Position numbers and translations under genes: made by a program
DNA from: Phytomonospora sp040655735
Lineage (GTDB): Bacteria; Actinomycetota; Actinomycetes; Mycobacteriales; Micromonosporaceae
NCBI RefSeq assembly: GCF_040655735.1
Contig: NZ_JBFAKK010000010.1
Span: 124,001-188,000, forward strand
Direction of reading: 5' to 3'
DNA: 64,000 nt
Shown: one piece after another, positions 47,508 to 57,428 of the stretch
Layout of the letters: every line of letters starts with the position of its first letter
Numbering within the stretch: the first letter of the stretch is position 1
The notes under the pieces: model-generated
Database searches by the model: none
The model's input: only the letters and a program-made list of their open reading frames with translations
What the model was told of the DNA's origin: nothing

Positions 47508-47558
47508 CGAGAGGGCGACGGCCGGGGATCGCGAGGATCCCCGGCCGTCGCCCTCTCG
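47508..47558. terminator. Very strong bidirectional terminator after gltD
   Basis: A 23-bp perfect inverted repeat with a 5-nt loop, starting CGAGAGGGCGACGG, sits between gltD and the convergent channel gene. There is no T-run, but the stem length and position make a two-way terminator very likely. Confidence 0.88.
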
Positions 47559-47567
47559 GTCGAGGTC

Positions 47568-48488
47568 TCAGTGCATCAGGTGGTCGGCGCCGACGTGCTC
47601 GGCCTGGCGCTCACGGGACCGCACCGCCACGCAGCAGGGCTCCGGACAGGGGCGATCGGCCTCCGGCTGCCGCATCGACACGATCGTCGCGTGGAGCGCG
47701 TCGAGGCGGTCGACGACCGGGTCGGACGGCATCGCCTTCTCGTCCTCCTCGGCCTCCATGCGCCGTGCCTCCTCCATCGAGTTGAGCACGACGCCGATGA
47801 GGATGTTGACCAGCACGAACGCGCCGAACAGGACGAAGGTGACGTAGTAGGCGAGGCTCCACGGCGACACCACCAGGCCCTCGCGCACCAGGTCGCCGAG
47901 GCCTTCGAGGGTGAGCAGCAGGAACAGCGTCAGGGCGGCCTGGCCGATGGTCCCGAACTGCTCGGGATAGGTGTCGGCGAACATCAGCCAGCCGACCATC
48001 CCGTACAGGTACAGCACCACCCCGGCGACCGCGAAGAGGCCGAGCGCGCCGGGCAGGCTGCGCCCCACCGCGACGACGATGATCCGCAGCGTCGGGAAGA
48101 CGCGGATCAGCCGCAGCACCCGGGCCAGCCGTGCCAGCCTCAGCAGCGTGATGTTCTCGCGGATCCCGGGGATGAACGCGGCGGTGACCACGAGGAAGTC
48201 GAACACGTTCCAGCCGTCCCGGAAGAAGCCCCCGGGATTCCTGCCGTGCGCGACGATGCGGATGACCAGCTCCACGACGAAGAAGCCGATGAAGACCGTG
48301 TCGAGCAGTTCGAGCGTGCCTCCCATGCTCTCGCGTTTCGCCGGATAGGTCGCCAGACCCAGGGTGACGGCGTTGCCGACGATCGCCGCGCTCGTCAGGG
48401 TCTGGAACCACCCCGAGGTGGCGACCTTGCGGCACACGTCCGGAAGGCTCGCGGCGGTGGGCGCCTCGCTCACCACGCGATCACCCAC
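47568..48488 (-). CDS. Voltage-gated cation channel, NaChBac-like, probably Ca2+ selective
   Basis: The 306-residue protein has six transmembrane segments. S4 carries arginines every third residue (R117, R120, R123, R126, R129 in LLRLARLARVLRLIRVF). The pore filter is TLEGLGD at 193-199, compared with TLESWSM in NavAb. S6 (VLVNILIGVVLNS) is followed by a helical C-terminal coiled-coil region (MEEARRMEAEEDE). A Gly after the Glu and a terminal Asp resemble the calcium-selective CavMr filter. The last 25 residues hold three cysteines. Start is GTG. Confidence 0.9.
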   Translation of the reverse strand: MGDRVVSEAPTAASLPDVCRKVATSGWFQTLTSAAIVGNAVTLGLATYPAKRESMGGTLELLDTVFIGFFVVELVIRIVAHGRNPGGFFRDGWNVFDFLVVTAAFIPGIRENITLLRLARLARVLRLIRVFPTLRIIVVAVGRSLPGALGLFAVAGVVLYLYGMVGWLMFADTYPEQFGTIGQAALTLFLLLTLEGLGDLVREGLVVSPWSLAYYVTFVLFGAFVLVNILIGVVLNSMEEARRMEAEEDEKAMPSDPVVDRLDALHATIVSMRQPEADRPCPEPCCVAVRSRERQAEHVGADHLMH

Positions 48489-48701
48489 CCGGCCGTCGCG
48501 AATCTGACATCAGGTGAGAAATCCAGCATTTCGTCACTGTACGAAATCATTCCGTCTCTCCCGGTCGTGCGCGCCCGGCGCGTCCCTTTCGGGTCGAAGG
48601 GTCCGCAACTCCTCGAAGCGGTGCCAAGCACCAAGCGCTTCGAGGCGGACGGCTAACATTGGCCTTTGACCTGATCTCCCATGCCTGCGACAGGAGCAGC
48701 G

Positions 48702-51080
<2,379 letters not shown>

Positions 51081-51084
51081 GACC

Positions 51085-51849
51085 TCAGGCGTCCGCGGGT
51101 GGCTCCAGCCGCCGGCGGACGACCAGGTCGTCCATCGCCGCGACCGTCGCCTCGGCGAGCTCACCGCGCAGACGGCTGCCCGCCGCGGCCTCCACCAGCG
51201 CGACCCGCAGCGCCGCCACGTCCGCCTCGACCTTCTCCCTCGACACGATCTCGCCCAGCCCACCGTGCTCGGCCGAGCGCTTGGCCTCGATGAGCTCGCC
51301 GAGGTAGCCGGGGCCGCCTTCGAGGCGGGTCAGATTCGCCTCGATCTCGCCCGTGCGCATGAGGTGGACACCCGTCAGGAGCACCCGGAAGGCGTAGAGG
51401 AGCGGCTTGAGCTCACCGGTGCGCCCGAACAGCTCCCACTGCCCGCGCGCGAAGCCCTCGTAGTGCCGCTCGTGGCCGCGCGTGACGCAGTCGGGGGCCA
51501 GGGCCTTGAGCTCCTCGTGTGTCTCGCCGGTCGCGATGACCAGCGGCGACGTGAGCTGTTCGAGGACGTAGCCGTTGGGTTTGAGCATGAGCCGCGCGAA
51601 CTTCGCCAGGTCGTGCGTCACCACGTCCAGCTCGACGCCGTCGCGGATCCCGCCGCGCGTCAGCGTCTGCGGCCCGGTGCGCAGACCGACGACCTGGCGC
51701 AGCCCGAGGAGGTGGACGCCGCGCAGATCCACGTCGGAGTCGGCCGACGGGAACCCGTAGAGGTGCGCGCCGCTCACCGTCGCGAACACCACCGGACACG
51801 GCACCTCGGCGACGGTCTCCCCGGCCCAGTCGGGCACTGTCAGCGTCAT
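51085..51849 (-). CDS. Nucleotidyltransferase-superfamily protein (COG3541-like), second of pair
   Basis: The 254-residue protein has an N-terminal Pol-beta-like fold with SGAHLYGFPSADSDVDLRG, which contains the GS..SDxDxRG catalytic pattern. A region with helical segments follows (FARLMLKPNGYVLEQL, KPLLYAFRVLLTGVHLM). Its start at 51849 overlaps the stop of the upstream paralogue by four bases. Nothing identifies the substrate. Possible roles include RNA or protein modification. Confidence 0.78.
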   Translation of the reverse strand: MTLTVPDWAGETVAEVPCPVVFATVSGAHLYGFPSADSDVDLRGVHLLGLRQVVGLRTGPQTLTRGGIRDGVELDVVTHDLAKFARLMLKPNGYVLEQLTSPLVIATGETHEELKALAPDCVTRGHERHYEGFARGQWELFGRTGELKPLLYAFRVLLTGVHLMRTGEIEANLTRLEGGPGYLGELIEAKRSAEHGGLGEIVSREKVEADVAALRVALVEAAAGSRLRGELAEATVAAMDDLVVRRRLEPPADA

Positions 51850-52535
51850 ACGTCCACCCTCGCACTCTCGGCGCGGGCCTCGACCAGGAAGGCCTCGACG
51901 GCGTCCCGGTCGGGCTCGGCGGGCAGGCGCGTCGCCTCGGCCGCGGTCTCCAGCTCCCCGCGCAGGCGCTCCATCCACGCGACCACCTCGTCCCAGTCGA
52001 CCAGCCCGTCGCGTACCGCGAGCAGCTGTTCGCGCTCGTCGCCGACGTCGACGAGCACCTCGCCGGTGGCCAGGACGTGCGCGCCCGCGCGCAGCAGCCG
52101 CAGCATGTGCATCGCCTGCTTCCACTTGACGGTCCCGTCGCGCTCGCGCCTGGCCGTCAGTCTGTGGAACTGCGCCAGCGAGTAGGACCCGAAGGTCTGC
52201 GCCACACGGGTCGACAGAAAGGCCCTGCGGATCGCCAGCAGCCGTTCGCCGACGGGCGTCACCCGCTCGACGACGGGGGACCAGAGGCACTCCAGCACGG
52301 TGGGGTTGGCCACCAGGGCCAGCTCGCAGCAGCGCTCCAGCTCCCAGGAGAACCGCTCCTCGCCGGGGCCGTCGACGTGGGTCGGCGGCTTGTCGAAGCG
52401 CCAGTAGAGAGGCGTCGGCGCGAGGTAGACGCCGCGCCGGTCGACGTCGCTGCCCTCACGGGCGAGCCCGTAGGCGCGGGAACCGACCACGCAGGCGTAG
52501 ACGGTGTGTTCCTCGACAAGGCGGTGCGGATCCAT
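51846..52535 (-). CDS. Nucleotidyltransferase-superfamily protein (COG3541-like), first of pair
   Basis: The 229-residue product starts with an active-site strand ACVVGSRAYGLAREGSDVDRRG matched to the same pattern as its neighbour (GS and SDxDxRG). A helical C-terminal half follows, with KWKQAMHMLRLLRAG. The two proteins appear to be distant paralogues produced by an overlapping operon. The family is annotated as predicted nucleotidyltransferases of unknown function. Confidence 0.78.
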   Translation of the reverse strand: MDPHRLVEEHTVYACVVGSRAYGLAREGSDVDRRGVYLAPTPLYWRFDKPPTHVDGPGEERFSWELERCCELALVANPTVLECLWSPVVERVTPVGERLLAIRRAFLSTRVAQTFGSYSLAQFHRLTARRERDGTVKWKQAMHMLRLLRAGAHVLATGEVLVDVGDEREQLLAVRDGLVDWDEVVAWMERLRGELETAAEATRLPAEPDRDAVEAFLVEARAESARVDV

Positions 52536-52586
52536 CGGGGCAGCGTACTTGCGGCTCGCGACCGGCGGTACGGGTCGGCCGGAACG

Positions 52587-52624
52587 CGAAAGGCCGGCGA
52601 CCCCTCGGGGTCGCCGGCCTTTCG
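52587..52624 (-). terminator. Terminator hairpin of the cyclophilin gene
   Basis: An 18-bp perfect inverted repeat (CGAAAGGCCGGCGACCCC / GGGGTCGCCGGCCTTTCG) with a 2-nt spacer starts 14 bp beyond the cyclophilin stop on the minus strand. It may also insulate the nucleotidyltransferase pair. Confidence 0.83.
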
Positions 52625-52637
52625 TGACGCGTGAGCG

Positions 52638-53546
52638 CTAGCCGTCGCTGGGCTCGTCGTCGGGCTTGGTGCTCGGGTCGCCGCTGGTGCCGTCGGCGGG
52701 GACCGACCACGGGTTGGCCGGGACGCCGGCCGGGTCGGGGTCGCCGACGGAGGTGCCCTCGACGGTCACCGGCTCCTTCGGCGGACCGTCCTCGGGACCG
52801 TTGGCGCCGGGGTCCTCGCCGTTGACGCCCTTCTTGGCGATGTCCTCGACGACGTCGAGGCCCTTGGTCACGAAGCCGACGCGGGTGTAGTCGGCGGGCA
52901 GCTTGGTGTCCTTGTAGACGATGAAGAACTGGCTGCCGGGATCCTGGCCCTGGCCCTCGGCCATCGCGACGGTGCCGGCCGGGTAGTCGCCGGTGCCGGT
53001 CTCGTCCGGGGTGGGGAGGTTCTCGTCCGGGATGGAGAAGGCGGGGCCGCCCATGCCGGTGCCGGACGGGTCGCCGCACTGGAGGACGAACAGGCCCGAG
53101 GTGGTCAGCCGGTGGCAGACGCTGTCGGTGTAGTAGTTCTGCCCCGCGAGGAACGCGAAGGCGCCCGAGGTGCAGGGCGCGGCCGTCAGGTCCATCTGGA
53201 AGGTGACGTCACCGTGGTTGGTCTGCATGGTGAAGTCCTGCGTACCGGCGTCGGGCTGCTGGGCCTCAGGGGTACCGGTGGCGACCATGTTGGGGTTGCT
53301 GCCGTCGATGGCCTGCGGGGTGTACGTGCAGTTGCCCGACGCAGTGTTGGTGCCGGTCGAGTCGTCGTCCTTGTTGAGGAGCGTGACCGCGAGGAGCGTG
53401 CCGAGCCCCAGGACGATGACGACCGCGAGCGCGGTCGCCGCCGTGACCTGGATCTTGCGGCGCTTGCGCGCCGCAGTGGCCTTCTCGGCCATGAGCTGTT
53501 CAAGGCGCGCACGTGCGGCAGCGCGCTTGTCCCGGGCTGAAGGCAC
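52638..53546 (-). CDS. Membrane-anchored cyclophilin-type peptidyl-prolyl isomerase
   Basis: The 302-residue product has a basic N terminus (ARKRRKIQ) and a transmembrane helix at about 34-57. A cyclophilin domain lies at about 100-260 with VCHRLTTSGLFVLQCGDPSGTG, TVAMAEGQGQDPGSQFFIVY and the late VGFVTKGLDVV. The domain faces outside the membrane and probably helps fold secreted proteins. A Pro/Gly/Asp-rich tail ends the protein. GTG start has AGGAG upstream. Confidence 0.93.
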   Translation of the reverse strand: MPSARDKRAAARARLEQLMAEKATAARKRRKIQVTAATALAVVIVLGLGTLLAVTLLNKDDDSTGTNTASGNCTYTPQAIDGSNPNMVATGTPEAQQPDAGTQDFTMQTNHGDVTFQMDLTAAPCTSGAFAFLAGQNYYTDSVCHRLTTSGLFVLQCGDPSGTGMGGPAFSIPDENLPTPDETGTGDYPAGTVAMAEGQGQDPGSQFFIVYKDTKLPADYTRVGFVTKGLDVVEDIAKKGVNGEDPGANGPEDGPPKEPVTVEGTSVGDPDPAGVPANPWSVPADGTSGDPSTKPDDEPSDG

Positions 53547-53582
53547 CCTTCACTCCTAAGTGTGTGTTGGCCGAGTGGACGG

Positions 53583-53882
53583 CTATTTGTCGTCGGAGGG
53601 TTCGTCTGAGGGGTTCGGAGACGTGTCCTCCGAAGGGGTCGAACTCGGGTCGGTCGACGTCGACGTCGTCACGTCCGGCTGTTCGTTGGACTTGTCGTCG
53701 GCGAAAGGGCCCCAGTCGAAGATCATGGCCACACCGACGGCGGCGACGATGATGAGGCCGATGACCAGCCCGGCCTGCCACTGGCGGCGCCTGCGCGCGG
53801 CGGCGGCGCGTCGGGCCAGCTGGCGTTCGGCCTTGGCTCGGGCGAGCTCGCGCTCCCGGGCCTTGCCCTTCGACGACGGCAC
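53583..53882 (-). CDS. Small membrane protein resembling the N-terminal part of the adjacent cyclophilin
   Basis: GTG 53882 with AGGAG 7 nt upstream gives 99 residues. They comprise a Lys/Arg/Ala-rich start (KARERELARAKAERQLARRAAA), a transmembrane helix (AGLVIGLIIVAAVGVAMIF) and an acidic Ser/Thr/Pro tail. The layout mirrors the first 70 residues of the downstream cyclophilin but there is no isomerase domain. It lies 36 bp upstream of that gene on the same strand, so it is probably co-transcribed. A longer upstream frame is not preferred. Confidence 0.75.
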   Translation of the reverse strand: MPSSKGKARERELARAKAERQLARRAAAARRRRQWQAGLVIGLIIVAAVGVAMIFDWGPFADDKSNEQPDVTTSTSTDPSSTPSEDTSPNPSDEPSDDK

Positions 53883-54095
53883 AGTCGTACTCCTCGCTGC
53901 TTCCTGGGCACTGCGGGCACGCGTCCCCGCTGATCGAGGGGTGCGCGGCAGCACAATCGTTCTGGTGTCTGCGACGACGGCGAGTGTATACGTACATACT
54001 CAATTCATCGGCGCTCGGAGAGTCGGTAGGCTACCGGGGAATCGGCGGGAAAGGAACCGCGGATTCTCCCGAAGAGGTCTAGAGAGGGACGAAAG

Positions 54096-54809
54096 GTGCT
54101 CGTCACCAGCCTGGTCGCCGACGCGTTCGCCACGAATTGTTATGTGGTCGCTCCCGGCGAAGGCGAGGAATGCGTGATCGTCGATCCCGGACTGGGCATC
54201 GACGCGCGCCTCGACGAGGTCCTCTCCCGCCACCGGCTCCGCCCGGTCGCGGTCCTGCTCACGCACGGGCACCTCGACCACACCTTCTCCGTCACGCCCG
54301 TCTGCGGGGCCAGGGGCATCACCGCCTACATCCACCCCGACGACGCCGAGCTGCTGGCCGACCCTCTCAAGGGGCTGTCGCCGGAGACGCGCGCGTTCTT
54401 CGGCGGCCGGCTGACCTGGACCGAGCCCGACGACGTCGCCGAACTCACCGACGGCGCCCCGGTGCGCCTCGCCGGGCTCGATTTCACTGTCACGCACGCG
54501 CCCGGCCACACTCGCGGCTCGGTGATGTTCGGTCTGCCCGGTGAGGGCGGGAACACCGGCACCCTCCTGACCGGGGACGTGCTCTTCGCCGGTTCCATCG
54601 GCCGCACCGACCTGCCCGGCGGGAGCATGGACGCGATGCGCGACAGCCTGCGCCGCACGATCCTGCCTCTCGACGACGGCATCGACGTCCTGCCCGGGCA
54701 CGGCCCGGGTACCTCGATCGGCGCCGAGCGTCGCGCCAACCCCTTCCTGCGCCCGGACTTCCTGGGCGGCGGCCCGGAGCATATGTCGGCGCCGAGACGC
54801 GGCCTCTAG
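54096..54809 (+). CDS. Metallo-beta-lactamase-fold hydrolase, glyoxalase II-like
   Basis: The 237-residue product has the MBL metal motif THGHLDH, a further His in THAPGHTRG, Asp in LLTGDVLFAGSIGRTDLPGG and a final His in LPGHGPGT. These are the residues of zinc/iron hydrolases of the hydroxyacylglutathione hydrolase-like family. Such proteins hydrolyse thioesters; the substrate is unknown. The GTG start abuts GGGACGAAAG. hisS follows 63 bp downstream, a common neighbour. Confidence 0.9.
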   Translation: MLVTSLVADAFATNCYVVAPGEGEECVIVDPGLGIDARLDEVLSRHRLRPVAVLLTHGHLDHTFSVTPVCGARGITAYIHPDDAELLADPLKGLSPETRAFFGGRLTWTEPDDVAELTDGAPVRLAGLDFTVTHAPGHTRGSVMFGLPGEGGNTGTLLTGDVLFAGSIGRTDLPGGSMDAMRDSLRRTILPLDDGIDVLPGHGPGTSIGAERRANPFLRPDFLGGGPEHMSAPRRGL

Positions 54810-54872
54810 GCCCGTCGTCCGGCGCCGCTGCCTGCCCGTCGCCGATTCCTCCGCGTACAGGAGAAAAATCCC

Positions 54873-56210
54873 ATGGAACGTCCCACGCCCCTTTCGGGTT
54901 TCCCCGAATGGCTTCCGCAGCAGCGCATCGTCGAGCAGCGGTTCATCGAGAAACTCCAGCGCACCTTCGAACTGCACGGTTTCGCCTCGGTGCAGACCCG
55001 CGCCGTCGAGCCCATGGCGCACCTGCTCGCCAAGGGCGAGACCTCCAAGGAGGTCTACGTCCTGCGCCGCCTCCAGGCCGAGGAGGGCGACAACACCGAC
55101 TCCGGTCTGGGCCTGCACTTCGACCTGACCGTGCCGTTCGCGCGCTACGTGCTGGAGAACTCCGGCAAGCTCCAGTTCCCCTTCCGCCGCTACCAGATCC
55201 AGCCCTGCTGGCGGGGTGAGCGCCCGCAGGAGGGCCGCTACCGGGAGTTCTGGCAGGCCGACATCGACATCATCGACAAGGACTCCCTGCCGGGTCACTA
55301 CGAGGTCGAGCTGCCGCTGGTCATCGCCGACGCGCTGCGAGGGCTGCCGATCCCGCCGATCCGGATGCACGTCAACAACCGGAAGGTCTCCCAGGGCTTC
55401 TTCCGCGGGCTCGGCGTCGCCGACCCCATGGAGGCGATCCGCGTCGTCGACAAGATCGACAAGATCGGCCCGAACGGGGTCGGCAAGCTCCTCACCGAGC
55501 AGCTGGGCCTGTCCGACGCGCAGGTGAAGGCATGCCTGGCGATGGCCGAGATCTCGGCGCCCGACGAGTCCTTCGTCGAGTCCGTGCGCGCGCTGGGCGT
55601 CACCGACGAGCTGCTCGACGAAGGGCTCGCGGAGCTGGCCGTCGTCGTGTCGACCGCCGCCGAGGAGGCGCCGGGCCTGGTCACCGCCGACCTGCGCATC
55701 GCGCGCGGCCTCGACTACTACACCGGCACGGTCTACGAGACGACCCTCGACGGTTTCGAGCGGCTCGGCTCGGTCTGCTCCGGCGGGCGCTACGACACCC
55801 TCGCCTCGGACGGCAAGAGCACCTACCCGGGCGTGGGGCTGTCGATCGGCGTCTCGCGGATCCTGGGCGCGCTGTTCGGCGGCGGGCAGCTGTCGGCGAC
55901 GCGCGACACCCCCACGTGCGTGCTCGTCGCCCTTCCCGATGAGGAGCGCCGCCGCGACTGCGACCGCCTCGCCCGGGCGCTGCGGACCCGCGACATCGCC
56001 GCCGAGGTCGCCCCCGCGGCGCAGAAGTACGGCAAGCAGATCCGCTTCGCGCAGCGGCGCCAGATCCCCTACGTCCTGTTCCCCGAAGGGGAGTCGGGCG
56101 GCCCGGAACTGCGCGACATCCGCAGCGGCGAGCAGGTCCCGGTCGACGTCGAGTCGTGGACCCCGCCTGCCGCCGACCTGCGCCCGCAGGTCCAGGGCGC
56201 GGGGGAATAG
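54873..56210 (+). CDS. hisS: Histidine-tRNA ligase
   Basis: HisRS charges tRNA-His. The 445-residue class II synthetase shows motif 1 near QQRIVEQRF, motif 2 in RRYQIQPCWRGERPQEGRYREFWQ, the HisRS-specific RGLDYYTGTVYE, and motif 3 in YPGVGLSIGVSRI. A C-terminal anticodon-binding domain is present. CAGGAG precedes the ATG. A terminator hairpin follows immediately. Confidence 0.97.
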   Translation: MERPTPLSGFPEWLPQQRIVEQRFIEKLQRTFELHGFASVQTRAVEPMAHLLAKGETSKEVYVLRRLQAEEGDNTDSGLGLHFDLTVPFARYVLENSGKLQFPFRRYQIQPCWRGERPQEGRYREFWQADIDIIDKDSLPGHYEVELPLVIADALRGLPIPPIRMHVNNRKVSQGFFRGLGVADPMEAIRVVDKIDKIGPNGVGKLLTEQLGLSDAQVKACLAMAEISAPDESFVESVRALGVTDELLDEGLAELAVVVSTAAEEAPGLVTADLRIARGLDYYTGTVYETTLDGFERLGSVCSGGRYDTLASDGKSTYPGVGLSIGVSRILGALFGGGQLSATRDTPTCVLVALPDEERRRDCDRLARALRTRDIAAEVAPAAQKYGKQIRFAQRRQIPYVLFPEGESGGPELRDIRSGEQVPVDVESWTPPAADLRPQVQGAGE

Positions 56211-56220
56211 AGCCGCCGAA

Positions 56221-56246
56221 AGGGCCGCCGGGCGACCGGCGGCCCT
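56221..56246. terminator. Bidirectional terminator hairpin after hisS
   Basis: An 11-bp inverted repeat (AGGGCCGCCGG / CCGGCGGCCCT) with a 4-nt loop lies between hisS and the convergent leucine-rich-repeat gene, followed by CTC. Confidence 0.72.
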
Positions 56247-56258
56247 CTCATGTCCGCC

Positions 56259-57428
56259 TTACTCCGGCGGTTCGGCCGCCGTGCGGTGCACGCTGCGGAT
56301 CGCGGTCACGCCGGGCGGGATCTCCCGCTCGGGCACGCTCGCGGCCAGCGCGGTGAGCTCCCTGCGGATCGTGCGCGCGATTCCCTTGCCGAGCATGAAC
56401 CGGGTGGGCGACACCGCCCGCCGCGCGCCCTCCAGCAGCCACTTCGCCGAGCGGCTGTCCAGGCCCGTCTGCGACAAGACCAGCACCGACAGCTCGTGCG
56501 GTCGCGCCGCCAGGGCCGTCCCGACCCGTCGCGCCGCGGCCTCGTCGAGACGGTTGCCGAGCGCTCCCAGCGGCCGCGCCATCAGCACCCGGCCCAGGTC
56601 GAGGGCCTCCACACCCGCCGCCGCGCAGGCCTCGACGACACGGGCCGCCGCATCGGGCCCGATCCCGTTGCTCGCCAGCGACAGCCGCCGCAGCGCACCG
56701 CGCGGAGCGGTCCCCAACACCTCCGCCAGCAGGAACGCACCCGCGTCGCCCAGCCCCGCCGCCGACACGTAGAGCTCGCCCACGGCGCCCGCCGCGACGA
56801 TCCGGGCCAGCGGCTCCGCCCCGGCCGGGCCGAAGGGGTTCCCGCCCACGTAAAGCCGCTCCAGGCCGCGCCCGGCGGCGTGCGCGGCGACGACCGCGTC
56901 GGCCAGCGGGCCGAGCCCGGTGGCGTCGAGACCGGTCTGGACGAGGTCGAGGCTGCGCAGGCCGGTCACCGCGTCGATGATCCCGGCGGCGGCGCTCCCG
57001 CCCTCCGTGCCCAGCGGGTTGCGCTTGAGCCACACGCCCGACAGCGCCTGCGGTGAGGCGCGCAGCCCGTCGGCGACGGCGTGCGCGCCTCTCGGCGTGA
57101 TGCCGTTGCAGCCGAGGTAGAGGGTCTCGGCGCTGATGCCGACGGCCGCCGTGGCGAAGCGGGCGGCACCGGCGTCGCCGAGGCCGTCGGTGCCCAGCAG
57201 GAGGTGCTTGACCGGGCCGGGACGCAGCGCGCCGGCGACCAGAGCGGCGCCCTGCGGCCCCAGGTCCTGCTTGCACAGGTCGAGGCGGCCGTCGGGCAGC
57301 GCGGTGCCGGCGGGGAAGTCGACGCGCTCGGCGACGGCCTCCCCGGTGCGCAGCCACGCGAGCAGGTGAGCGAGGTCGGCGGCGGGCCGGGGGGCGACCG
57401 GCCCGATCCCGGCGTGCTCTTCGATCAC
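56259..57428 (-). CDS. Leucine-rich-repeat (ribonuclease-inhibitor-like) protein
   Basis: The 389-residue protein consists largely of RNI-type repeats of about 28 residues (ETLYLGCNGITPRGA, LSGVWLKRNPLGTEGG, LRSLDLVQTGLDATG, LERLYVGGNPFGPAG, LRRLSLASNGIGPDA, LSVLVLSQTGLDSRS). The C-terminal 45 residues are basic. The GTG start overlaps the SDR stop (GTGA). Such repeats bind proteins or RNA. Its tie to the SDR gene and to the tRNA-like genes upstream suggests a common task. No signal peptide. Confidence 0.82.
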   Translation of the reverse strand: MIEEHAGIGPVAPRPAADLAHLLAWLRTGEAVAERVDFPAGTALPDGRLDLCKQDLGPQGAALVAGALRPGPVKHLLLGTDGLGDAGAARFATAAVGISAETLYLGCNGITPRGAHAVADGLRASPQALSGVWLKRNPLGTEGGSAAAGIIDAVTGLRSLDLVQTGLDATGLGPLADAVVAAHAAGRGLERLYVGGNPFGPAGAEPLARIVAAGAVGELYVSAAGLGDAGAFLLAEVLGTAPRGALRRLSLASNGIGPDAAARVVEACAAAGVEALDLGRVLMARPLGALGNRLDEAAARRVGTALAARPHELSVLVLSQTGLDSRSAKWLLEGARRAVSPTRFMLGKGIARTIRRELTALAASVPEREIPPGVTAIRSVHRTAAEPPE

